DNA of 64,000 bases from Streptomyces sp. NBRC 110035 (lineage in GTDB: Bacteria; Actinomycetota; Actinomycetes; Streptomycetales; Streptomycetaceae). The stretch covers positions 1 to 64,000 of the forward strand of contig NZ_BBNN01000020.1 of NCBI RefSeq assembly GCF_000829695.1, given 5' to 3'. This document shows positions 1 through 8,051 of this stretch, piece by piece. The position numbers and the translations under genes were made by a program. How positions within the stretch are numbered: the stretch's first letter is position 1; each line of letters starts with the position of its first letter. The notes beneath the pieces were generated by a model. That model did not search any database, was not told the origin of the DNA, and saw only the letters and a program-made list of their open reading frames with translations.

Positions 1-473
1 CGGACCGGGGACACCCAGAGCGGCCAGCCGTCCGGGGCGGAGATGACCTGCACATTCCCGCCATGATGCTTGTGCTTCCCGGACCACCAGAGATCTGCCC
101 CGTTGGGACCGGGGGCGGCGACGCGGTCGGTGCGGATGACAGTGCCGTCCAGGTTGAGGTGGGTGTACCCGGCGGCCGCCGCCCGCTCCAGTGCGGTGGC
201 CAGGTCCGGGGCGTGGTCGGCGAGCACGGTCAGCCCCTCGTGGAGATAGCGGTAGGCGGTCGGCACCGAGATCCGGCTGTCCCGGGAGAGTTGGGCCAGC
301 CGGGTTCCGTCGACGAACCACCGCAGGACGAGGATCCCCTGCTTGAAGACGCCCAGGGCGCGGGTGTTCTTGCGGGTGCCGAGCCGGTCGCGGTGCTCGC
401 GCAGGAGCCGGGCCAGGGTCTCGGCGGTCTCCCTGCCGACATCGAGCACGGCGGTGTAGGTGATACTGGTCAA
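1..473 (-). mobile_element. IS5-like DDE transposase, 5' part (runs off window)
   Basis: Reading leftward from a TTG at 473, about 157 residues of an open frame resemble IS5-type DDE transposases. A helix-turn-helix stretch (QLSRDSRISVPTAYRYLHEG) is followed by the first catalytic aspartate in LDGTVIRTDR, then WWSGKHKHHGGNVQVI and APDGWPLWVS, typical of this family. The gene continues beyond the window edge, so its catalytic C-terminus cannot be judged. No ATG lies nearby, so the TTG start is a guess. It sits in front of two other transposase remnants, which suggests an insertion hotspot at the accessory boundary. Confidence 0.75.
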
Positions 474-476
474 CGT

Positions 477-538
477 GTGAAGCCTCTGGCCGTACGGAAC
501 TTGATTTTCGCAGACCTGTTCTTACCAGGGGCTTCACC
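477..538. repeat. Imperfect inverted repeat in the transposase leader
   Basis: GTGAAGCCTCTGG at 477-489 pairs with CCAGGGGCTTCAC at 526-538 (12 of 13 matching). It lies immediately upstream of the IS5-like transposase start. It could be a terminal or subterminal repeat of the element or a hairpin limiting transposase expression; the sequence alone does not decide. Confidence 0.5.
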
Positions 539-623
539 CATATCTGACGGCGGGGCACTCGACGCGGTCCGGCTCACCCCGCACGCGGTCACGCACCGCA
601 ACCGTCACGTTGCCGAGAAGACC

Positions 624-1016
624 TCAGTGCTCGACGAGCCTGTCGAAGAGCGTCCGTTCCAGGCCGTGCCCGACCAGCCGGGCACGGAACTTCGACAACG
701 CGGAGAAGTCGAAGCCGGCATCGGACAGCTCCGTGCCCAGCGCGTACTTCCACGAAAGACGGTCCCGTGACGCGTCCGCGGCCTGCCGGTCGGTGAGGTT
801 CTCGGTGAACTGCAGCACCGTCACCAGGGCAAGCAGCGCCGGGGACTGGGCGGGAGCCCCACGGCTGGGAAACGCATCGGTGAACAACGCGTCGTCGAAG
901 ACCTCGGCAAGGTGGTCACGCAGGCGCATGGGCAGGCTGCCACCGGGGAAGGCGGCGCGAGCCGTCCTGGCGGTCTGCTCAGGAACGGGCGGCAATCCCC
1001 CCGGCCGCATGGACAC
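624..1016 (-). pseudogene. IS1182-family transposase, N-terminal fragment
   Basis: The 130-residue frame begins RPGGLPPVPEQTARTARAAF and continues with RLRDHLAEVF, TVLQFTENLTDRQAADA and FDFSALSKFRARLV, the conserved N-terminal region of IS1182-type transposases. Full-length members are several hundred residues. Here a stop follows LFDRLVEH at 624, before the catalytic DDE region, so only the N-terminal third survives. The IS5-like element lies just downstream and may have caused the truncation. The fragment should be inactive. Confidence 0.8.
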
Positions 1017-1082
1017 CGCACCGACCCCCTACGGCCGGGGCATACAGAACGACCGCACCAACGATCATGCCGGGCCGCCCCG

Positions 1083-1376
1083 CACCCCTGCAGGCAATTC
1101 AGCAACAGAGTCGGCACAGGCGCCAAAGCCAAGCTCACCTCAGCCGACCGAGTCCTGGTCACTGTCCTCCACCTGCGAAAACTCGCAACCATGGACCTTC
1201 TGGGCCGACTCTTCGACACCACCGCCATGACCATCAGCCGCGCAGCGAAGGACGTCCGCCCACTCCTGGAAGCCCAGGGCGTTCGCCTCCCTGCTTCGAC
1301 CGCCCGCTTCCGCACGCCGACTGACATCGCGAGATTCCTCGACCTCGACAAAAGCAAGATCAAATCGACGTGTTGA
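1083..1376 (+). pseudogene. Transposase-family C-terminal fragment
   Basis: The rightward frame contains TGAKAKLTSADRVLVTVLHL, then an HTH-like LLGRLFDTTAMTISRAAKDV and STARFRTPTDIARFL. I recognise this as the C-terminal part of a transposase family (ISAzo13-like or a related HTH-DDE group; the exact family is uncertain). No N-terminal or catalytic region precedes it, because the upstream sequence is occupied by the IS1182 remnant on the other strand. It reads as a decayed remnant. Confidence 0.55.
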
Positions 1377-2363
1377 TTCCCGGCAGGCCCTTACTCGGAT
1401 GGATGGGTGGACCACATATGGGGGGTCGCACCTTTGCCGCCGCTATACCTTCACCGGTCGGAACTCCCTCCGGTCGTCGGGTTTCGCGGCGCTGTCCGTC
1501 GGCTCCCGGTCGGGGTGGCGGTCGAGGAGTGTGAACGGTGTCCGGAAAATGATGCGCAGGCTTTCCGCCATTCGGGACGAGACGCATTCTGTTTCCGCCA
1601 GCCGTTGTGGTCCGTACCGGCCGGTCGGTCCTCGCTCCAGCGGCGGCACTCCGTGCCTCACCTGCGCCGAAACGTTTCGGCCCCATGTTTGGCGCAACTC
1701 GAACGCGATACACGTGACAGGTGCATATCGGTCCTTTGCCGAGGCGCTGTTGAACCCGTAAACGCCACCGGTCACACTGAGGATCGAAGCCGCCGCGGGC
1801 ATGGCCGGTGCCTGATTCGTCGGCTTCAGGGTCCGCTGCGTGCTGATATTCGTCCTTCCACCTCATAGCCGTGCGGGGTGTTACCTGTTTGCCGTCCCTT
1901 GGAAAGCGATGACGTGACCCGAAAGTCATGGACGGACCCTGCCGGGAGCCGGTGTCGGCGATATCTCCCCGACCCGTAAGCGCATCCGCCACGGGCGGGG
2001 CCGCCTGCGGGGCGGATGGCGTGAAAGCCGGTGCTGCGGCGGAGAGAGGGCGACATGTCCGTAAAGGTCTCGTGGTGTGGGGTGCGATGTCGGCGGCGTG
2101 GGGGCCGGCGATGACACGTGCGCCGGCGGCGGACCGGTGGACGACGGGTGCCCGGAGACGCTTCTTCCGATGTCCGGGAACACGCGCGCCCTTCTGACCC
2201 GGTGCTCCTCACCGCCGTGTCGCCCGCCCCGATCTCCGGGGCGGGCGACACGGCCGACGACGGCACCGGCGCCTTCCAGCCGCTGGACCCTCGTTCTCGT
2301 CGAACGCGCACCGGCGCGTCTCCGCGCACTCCCCGTACCCCTCCCCGAAAGGAAAGCAGCGTC
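1377..2363. other. Long gene-poor interval between transposon remnants and the LysR gene
   Basis: About 1 kb in which the open frames on both strands are short, mutually overlapping and show no recognisable domain. The left half is less GC-rich than the surrounding genes. The only clear structure is the hairpin at 2217-2251. It may be decayed DNA at the edge of the accessory region. Confidence 0.5.
2217..2251. terminator. Perfect 14-bp hairpin, terminator-like
   Basis: GTGTCGCCCGCCCC and GGGGCGGGCGACAC pair perfectly around a 7-nt loop (GATCTCC). There is no T-run, as is usual in Streptomyces. It lies 112 bp upstream of the LysR start, where it could insulate that gene from upstream transcription. 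Confidence 0.55.
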
Positions 2364-3227
2364 ATGGCTGTGGGAATCCACCACTTGAGGACGTTCCTCA
2401 CGGCGGTCGACGAAGGCAGCATCTCGAAGGCGGCGACCCGTCTGCACGAAGCGCAGTCCGCGGTCTCCCGCAGACTCGCGGAGTTGGAACGCCACGTGAA
2501 ACAGACCCTGTTGGAACGCTCGGCGGAGGGGGTGCAGCCCACCGTGGCGGGAAAGACGTTCTGCGCCAAGGCGGATGCCGCCGTCACGGCCTTCGACGAC
2601 GCCATGCACTCCGACCTGCACCGGGTGCGGGCCCTGCGCGTGGGGCACGCCTGGTCCGCGATCGGTGTGTACACCAGCGAGATCCTGCGTCAGTGGAAGG
2701 AGGCGAACCCGGAGGTGCTGGTACGTCTCAAGCGGGTCGACGACCCCGCCGGCGGGCTCACGACCGGCCAGTCGGACGTGGCGATCATGCGCACCCACAC
2801 CGGACGGCGCAGTCTGCGCGAGGAACTGCTCGTCATGGAGCCCCGGGTCGTCGCCGTTCCCTCGGACAGCCCTCTGATCGGACTGGACGAGGTGCTGCTG
2901 CGCGACCTGGCCGACTACCCCCTGGTGATCAACTCCTTCTCGGGGACAACCAACCTCGACCTGTGGGAGGAGGGCGGGCAGCCCGCGGTGGCGGTGGAGG
3001 TGGACACGATCGACGACTGGCAGAGCTACATCGCCGCCGGTGTCGGCATCGGCGTGACCCCGGCCTCCACCGCCTGGATGCATCCGCACGCCGAGATCTG
3101 CTACCTCCCGCTGAGGGACGCGCCGGCGGTGCCGGTCTACCTGGTCTGGGCATCCAACAACCGTCATCCGGCGCTGAACTCCTTCATCCGGCTGGCACGG
3201 GACGTGGTGGCGGAAGGGGCCGAGTAG
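2364..3227 (+). CDS. LysR-family transcriptional regulator
   Basis: A 287-residue DNA-binding regulator. The N-terminus (about residues 5-65) is a LysR winged helix: HHLRTFLTAVDEGSISKAAT, then LHEAQSAVSRRLAELERHV. The rest is the substrate-binding domain that normally senses a small-molecule co-inducer (ADYPLVINSFSG, AGVGIGVTPAS). The ATG at 2364 is chosen because GAAAGGAAAG lies just upstream and the HTH starts immediately after it; longer in-frame extensions are low-complexity. It is convergent with the exporter gene, with 71 bp between stops. The target is unknown. It may belong to the neighbouring peptide cluster, but nothing in the sequence proves that. Confidence 0.9.
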   Translation: MAVGIHHLRTFLTAVDEGSISKAATRLHEAQSAVSRRLAELERHVKQTLLERSAEGVQPTVAGKTFCAKADAAVTAFDDAMHSDLHRVRALRVGHAWSAIGVYTSEILRQWKEANPEVLVRLKRVDDPAGGLTTGQSDVAIMRTHTGRRSLREELLVMEPRVVAVPSDSPLIGLDEVLLRDLADYPLVINSFSGTTNLDLWEEGGQPAVAVEVDTIDDWQSYIAAGVGIGVTPASTAWMHPHAEICYLPLRDAPAVPVYLVWASNNRHPALNSFIRLARDVVAEGAE

Positions 3228-3298
3228 GCAGTCGGCTCAGCCGGCCGACCCCGGTACTGGCCCCCTTCGCCGACCTGGTGAGCGCGGTGACCGGCCGG

Positions 3299-4852
3299 TC
3301 AGACCCGGGACGTGACCGGCTCCGCCGGCGCGGCCTCCGGCTCGTCGCCGATGGCTCCGACGTGCCGCAGGACGACGGCGGACAGGACCGACAGAACCAC
3401 CGTGCAGGCCGCGGCCACGATCATCGCGGTGTTCATGCCGGAGGTGGCGGCCTCCTTGGCGAGGTCGAGCCAGCCGTCCGGCATCCGCTCGGCCGAGGCG
3501 ACGGCGCCGGCGAGGCTGTCGCCCGCGGAGTCCGCCACGTCCGACGGAGTGCCGGCCGGGATCCTGCCGTCGATCTCGCTGCGGTAGACCGCGGTCGCCA
3601 GGCTGCCCAGGATCGCCACACCGAGCGCGAGACCCAGTTCCTGCACGGTCTCCGACATCGCCGAGGCCGAACCCGCCTTCTCCGCCGGAGCCGCCCCGAC
3701 CACCAGATCCGTGCCCAGCGCGGCGATCGCCCCGAGCCCGAGATAGACGAGGCCGAATCCGACGACCATCAGCGCGATGCCGCCCGAGGGCCCGACCAGG
3801 GCGAGCAGGACGTACCCGACCGTGGACAGCGCCAGCGTGGCCGCCACCACGAGACCCGGCGGCACCCGCCGCGCGACCAGGGGCGAGCCGATGGCGGCGA
3901 GGAACATCAGCAGAGCGGGCGGGCCCATCCACAGTCCCGCCTCGACCGGCGGCAGCCCCTCCACGAACTGGAGCTGCTGCGTGATCAGCAGCATCGAGCC
4001 GCCGACCCCGACCAGGCCGACGAGCAGCACGCTCAGCGCGGAGCTGAACGTACGGTCGGCGAAGAGGCGCACGTCCAGCAGCGGGCTCTCCAGCTTGCCC
4101 TGCCTGCGGACGAACACCACCGCGAAGACCACGCCGACGAGGGCCGCGGCGATCATCGGCAGATCGGGTCCGTCCTTGGCGAAGCGCTTCACCGCGTAGA
4201 CCACCGGCAGGATCGCCGCCAGCGACAGCGTCACACTGATCAGGTCGAACCGGCCGCGCTGCGGCGCCGCGTACTCCGGGATCAGCAGGGGAGCGGCCAC
4301 CAGCAGCACGAGCGCGACCGGTACCGCCAGGAGGAACACCGAACCCCACCAGAAGTGGTTCAGCATGGCCCCGCCGACCACCGGGCCGAGTGCCATGCCG
4401 AGCGCGAAGCTCGTGGCCCACACGCCGATCGCCAGGGAACGCTGCCGCTGGTCGGCGAACATGTTGCTGATCAGGGCCAGCGTGGACGGCATCAGCGTGG
4501 CGCCGGCGACGCCGAGCGCCGCCCGCGCGGCGATCAGCATGTCGGCGCTGGTGGCGTAGGCGGCCAGCACCGAGACGATCCCGAAGGCCGCGGCCCCGAT
4601 CATCAGCAGCCGACGGCGGCCGATCCGGTCACCCAGCGTCCCCATGGTGAGCAGGAACCCGGCGATCAGGAACCCGTAGGCGTCCATGATCCACAGCTCC
4701 TGGGTACCGGACGGGCGCAGGTCCTCGGCCAGTGAGGGGAGGGTCAGGTACAGCACGGTGACGTCGAGGCCCAACAGCACGGTGGGCAACGAGAGGACGG
4801 CCAGCCCTCCCCACTCCCGGGCTCCCGCCCTGCCTACGGTCGTTGTGCTCAT
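3299..4852 (-). CDS. MFS multidrug exporter, DHA2 (14-TM) type
   Basis: A 517-residue integral membrane protein with about 14 hydrophobic segments. The N-terminus carries LGLDVTVLYLTLPSLAEDL and the loop 2-3 signature GDRIGRRR, typical of the EmrB/QacA (DHA2) drug:proton antiporters. The ATG at 4852 has a GGGAG ribosome site, and the protein opens MSTTTVGRAGAREWGGLAVL. It is divergent from the SARP regulator with only 100 bp between starts, so the two are probably co-regulated. In this context it is a good candidate for exporting, or giving self-resistance to, the product of the adjacent NRPS cluster; that role is inference. Confidence 0.9.
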   Translation of the reverse strand: MSTTTVGRAGAREWGGLAVLSLPTVLLGLDVTVLYLTLPSLAEDLRPSGTQELWIMDAYGFLIAGFLLTMGTLGDRIGRRRLLMIGAAAFGIVSVLAAYATSADMLIAARAALGVAGATLMPSTLALISNMFADQRQRSLAIGVWATSFALGMALGPVVGGAMLNHFWWGSVFLLAVPVALVLLVAAPLLIPEYAAPQRGRFDLISVTLSLAAILPVVYAVKRFAKDGPDLPMIAAALVGVVFAVVFVRRQGKLESPLLDVRLFADRTFSSALSVLLVGLVGVGGSMLLITQQLQFVEGLPPVEAGLWMGPPALLMFLAAIGSPLVARRVPPGLVVAATLALSTVGYVLLALVGPSGGIALMVVGFGLVYLGLGAIAALGTDLVVGAAPAEKAGSASAMSETVQELGLALGVAILGSLATAVYRSEIDGRIPAGTPSDVADSAGDSLAGAVASAERMPDGWLDLAKEAATSGMNTAMIVAAACTVVLSVLSAVVLRHVGAIGDEPEAAPAEPVTSRV

Positions 4853-4952
4853 GGCACTCCCTGCCTTTTTCTCGGATCGTCGGCATACGACCGTCACTGT
4901 GCCGCCCCCCACGCACGGTTTCCTGAGGGTCGTTCGGCGATAGACTGCGGGC

Positions 4953-7787
4953 ATGCGTTACGGGGTGCTCGGCCCGCTGGCCGTCTGGGACGCCGAGGGG
5001 CGGCCCGTACGGGTCCCCGAAGCGAAGGTGCGCGCCCTTCTGGCGAACCTGCTCGTCCACGGTGGCGGGCCGGTGCCGGCCGACCGCCTGATCGAGGACC
5101 TGTGGGCGAGCAACCCGCCGGGCGGGTCCACCAACACCCTGCAGACCAAGGTCTCCCAGTTGCGCCGGGTGCTGGGCAGGGAACAGGTGGTCCGGGAGCC
5201 CGCCGGCTACCGGCTGCTGCTCGCGGACGACGTGGTCGACGCCACGAGGTTCCAGGAGCTCGCCGTCCGGGCCCGCGCCCACCGGGAGCCGGCGGTGAAG
5301 GCGGACCTGTTCGCCGACGCGCTCGCCCTCTGGCGCGGCCCCGCCTACGCGGACGTGGCCGAGTCCCTCTTCGCCCGCGGTGAGATCGCCCGGCTGGAGG
5401 AGCTGCGCCTGGCCGTCGTCGAGGACCACGCCGAGGTCCGGCTGACGCTGGGCGAGCACACCGCGCTGGCGGCGGAACTGGGGACGCTGGTGGCACGGCA
5501 CCCGTTGCGCGAGCGGCTGCGCATGGCCCACATGCGCGCCCTCTACCGCTCCGGGCGGCAGGGCGACGCGCTGCAGAGCTTCGAGGAGCTGCGCCGGGAA
5601 CTGGCCGAGGAGCTGGGGGCCTCGCCCGGTCCGGAGGCCGCCGCGCTGCACCGGGCGATCCTCCGGCAGGAACCGCAGCTCGCCACACCCGCGATCGGGT
5701 CGCGGTCGTGCCGTACGAACCTCCCCGCCCCGCTGACCCCGCTGATCGGCCGGCGCGAGGCCGCCGCGCAGGTGCTGGCCCGGCTGGACCCCCGCGCGCC
5801 GGCCCGTCTCGTCACCCTCACCGGCCTCGGCGGGGTGGGCAAGACACGGCTGGCGATCGCCGCGGCGGGCGACGCCGCCGAGCGGTACACCGACGGGGTG
5901 TGGCTGGTCGAGCTGGCGGGCCTGGGCGCCCCTTCGGACCCGGACGACATCGCCGAACGCGTCATCACGACGCTCGGTCTGTGCGACACGGCCGCGACCG
6001 AACCCGACCTGGACGACCTGGTGGGCTGGCTGTGCCGGGCGGTCGCCGACAAACAGCTGCTGATCCTGCTGGACAACTGCGAGCACCTGATCGAGTCGGT
6101 CGCCCTGTTCACCAAGTCCCTGCTGTCGGCCGTGCCGGCGGCCCACCTCCTGCTCACCAGTCAGGAAGCCCTCGACATCCCCGGCGAGGTGGTGCACCCG
6201 GTGTCGCCGCTGGCGCTGCCGGAGCTCACCGATCCGCAGACGGTCGCCCGGTCCAGCGCCGTCGAGCTGTTCGTGCAGCGGGCGACGGCGGCCGTGCCCG
6301 GCTTCGCCCTGGACGCGGACAACGCGGCGGCGGTCTCCACCGTCTGCCGCCGCCTCGACGGCATCCCGCTCGCCCTGGAACTGGTCGCGTCCCGGCTGCG
6401 GACGCTGAGCCCGCAGGAGCTCGCCGCCCGGCTGGACGACCGCTTCGCCCGGCCCGACGTAAGCGTACGGGGGCTCCCGGACCGCCAGCAGACGCTCCGG
6501 GGCATGCTCGACTGGAGCTGGCAGCTGCTGACGCCGGACGAGCGCACCGTGCTGCGCCGCCTGGTCGTGCACGCCGACGGCTGCGTCATGGCCTCGGCCC
6601 AGGCGGTCTGCGCCGACGGGGAGCTGCCCGCCGAGCGCGTACCCGACCTGCTCTCCCGCCTGGTGGACCGCTCTCTCGTGGTCCGCGAGGGCGACCGGTT
6701 CCGCCTGCTCGAATCGGTGGCTGCCTACTGCGCCGAGCGGCTCGCGGAGGCGGGCGATGAGAACGCCGTACGGGCTCGCTTCGTGCGGTACTGCACCGAG
6801 TCGGCCGAGCGGGAGAGCGAGCGGTTGCGCGGCCCGGAACAGCGGTGCGCCCTGGACCGCCTCAACGCGGAGACCGTCAACCTGCGCCGCGCCCTGGACC
6901 TCGCGGTCGCGCAGGGCCCTGCCGGCTACGCGGTGCGGCTGGTGAACGCGCTGGGCTGGTACTGGTTCCTGCGCGGACGGTTCCCTGAGGCCCGCAGGTC
7001 GCTGCGGTCCGCGCTGACGGCCGACGCCGACGCCGCGCCCGGCGCGCGCCGGGCCGCGGGCGCCTGGCTGGCGGGGGTCGAACTGCGCGCCTCGCCGGGG
7101 GACGCCGCGCCCCTCCCGGTGGACGAAGACCCCACCGCCGGCGTCGACGACCCGGTGCTCAGGGGCCGGCTCCAGTGGTTCGTCGGCACCGGACTGACCG
7201 GCCGGGGCCACCTCGACGAGGGGCGGGCGCTCGTGGAGGCCGCCCTGGCGGGTGCCCGCGCCGTCCGGGACCGCTGGGGCGAGGCCGCCGCACTGGTGGA
7301 GCTGGCCGGCCACGGCCCGGCCCCCGAGGGGGCCGCGGAGTTGGGAGCCGCGCTGTTCCGCGAGGTCGACGACCGCTGGGGCCAGCTCCGGGCCAACCGG
7401 TCCCTGGCGCTCGCGGCCGCGCACCGCGGCGACCCCGTGCGGACCGAACGGCTGCACCGCGAGGGCCTCCTGATGGCCGAGGAACTCGGCCTGTGGACCG
7501 AGGTCGTCGAGACGCTGACCCTCCTCGGCGGGGCCGCGCTGGCGGACGGCCTCGTCGAACGGGCCACCGAGCTGTACGAGCGCGCGCTGTCCGTATCGGC
7601 GGAACGCGCCTACCACCGGGGCGAGATCCGGGCCGAGATCGGCCTCGGGCACGCCGCACGGCTTCGCGGGGACCGGGACGCCGCCGCGTCCCACCTGCAC
7701 CGCGCCCTCGCCAAGAGCCGGTCCTCGGGCCACGCCACCCACGCCGCCGCCGCGCTGGAGGAGTTGGGCCTGCTCACCCGAGCGTGA
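4953..7787 (+). CDS. SARP-type regulator with NB-ARC ATPase and TPR region (AfsR-like)
   Basis: A 944-residue pathway-regulator candidate. Residues 1-90 form the OmpR-like winged helix (MRYGVLGPLAVWDAEG...). Residues 95-240 are the bacterial transcriptional activation domain ending LRRELAEELGASPGPE. An NB-ARC/AAA module follows, with Walker A GLGGVGKTRLAI near residue 290 and Walker B LLILLDNCEH near 368. The C-terminal third is helical and TPR-like. Small SARPs are about 280 residues; this is the large AfsR-like class. It sits just upstream of the NRPS operon and divergent from the exporter, so it is the most likely activator of the cluster. A perfect 18-bp terminator follows. Confidence 0.92.
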   Translation: MRYGVLGPLAVWDAEGRPVRVPEAKVRALLANLLVHGGGPVPADRLIEDLWASNPPGGSTNTLQTKVSQLRRVLGREQVVREPAGYRLLLADDVVDATRFQELAVRARAHREPAVKADLFADALALWRGPAYADVAESLFARGEIARLEELRLAVVEDHAEVRLTLGEHTALAAELGTLVARHPLRERLRMAHMRALYRSGRQGDALQSFEELRRELAEELGASPGPEAAALHRAILRQEPQLATPAIGSRSCRTNLPAPLTPLIGRREAAAQVLARLDPRAPARLVTLTGLGGVGKTRLAIAAAGDAAERYTDGVWLVELAGLGAPSDPDDIAERVITTLGLCDTAATEPDLDDLVGWLCRAVADKQLLILLDNCEHLIESVALFTKSLLSAVPAAHLLLTSQEALDIPGEVVHPVSPLALPELTDPQTVARSSAVELFVQRATAAVPGFALDADNAAAVSTVCRRLDGIPLALELVASRLRTLSPQELAARLDDRFARPDVSVRGLPDRQQTLRGMLDWSWQLLTPDERTVLRRLVVHADGCVMASAQAVCADGELPAERVPDLLSRLVDRSLVVREGDRFRLLESVAAYCAERLAEAGDENAVRARFVRYCTESAERESERLRGPEQRCALDRLNAETVNLRRALDLAVAQGPAGYAVRLVNALGWYWFLRGRFPEARRSLRSALTADADAAPGARRAAGAWLAGVELRASPGDAAPLPVDEDPTAGVDDPVLRGRLQWFVGTGLTGRGHLDEGRALVEAALAGARAVRDRWGEAAALVELAGHGPAPEGAAELGAALFREVDDRWGQLRANRSLALAAAHRGDPVRTERLHREGLLMAEELGLWTEVVETLTLLGGAALADGLVERATELYERALSVSAERAYHRGEIRAEIGLGHAARLRGDRDAAASHLHRALAKSRSSGHATHAAAALEELGLLTRA

Positions 7788-7788
7788 G

Positions 7789-7831
7789 GGGCCGGACCAC
7801 CCGCGCCGGACCCGCGCGGGTGGTCCGGCCC
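7789..7831. terminator. Perfect 18-bp hairpin after the SARP gene
   Basis: GGGCCGGACCACCCGCGC (7789-7806) and its exact complement (7814-7831) enclose a 7-nt loop. It begins 2 bp after the SARP stop codon and separates the regulator from the NRPS promoter. Partial copies of the right arm follow (GCTCCGGTGGTCCGGCCC). Confidence 0.85.
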
Positions 7832-7910
7832 GCTCCGGTGGTCCGGCCCGCTCCGGAGGCGTACGCCGGAGCGGGCGTCTCACCGTTCGCGCCCCCGGGC
7901 CCACGCCCCT

Positions 7911-7966
7911 CGTGAATACGCGCCGCGCGAATACGCCCTACGCGAATGCGTCCTACTCGATTACGC
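7911..7966 (+). promoter_or_regulatory. Four 15-bp-spaced direct repeats upstream of the NRPS (candidate operator)
   Basis: CGTGAATACGC (7911), CGCGAATACGC (7926), CGCGAATGCGT (7941) and CTCGATTACGC (7956) recur at exact 15-bp steps, ending about 85 bp before the NRPS start. The second unit occurs in inverted orientation at 17599-17609, and a variant lies at 29459-29471, in front of the other two transcription blocks. This is a good candidate binding site for the cluster regulator, either the SARP or the LuxR protein. SARP sites usually repeat at about 11 bp, so the 15-bp step is unusual. Confidence 0.55.
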
Positions 7967-8051
7967 AGTAGCCGCACCGGCCCCTCCACCCTAGCCTGAA
8001 CCGAGCCGTTATTTATTAGCGTACGAATGGCAGGCGAAGGAGTGGCTTTCC

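Noticed and set aside
1360..1992. Leftward 210-codon frame upstream of LysR
   Set aside because: No domain, unusual composition and many overlapping competing frames.
2693..4735. Long rightward frame across LysR and the exporter
   Set aside because: It is rich in Arg, Gly, Asp and His with no domain, and covers two well-supported genes in other frames.
4629..7904. 1091-codon leftward frame over the SARP gene
   Set aside because: Shadow of the SARP coding frame; no recognisable domain.
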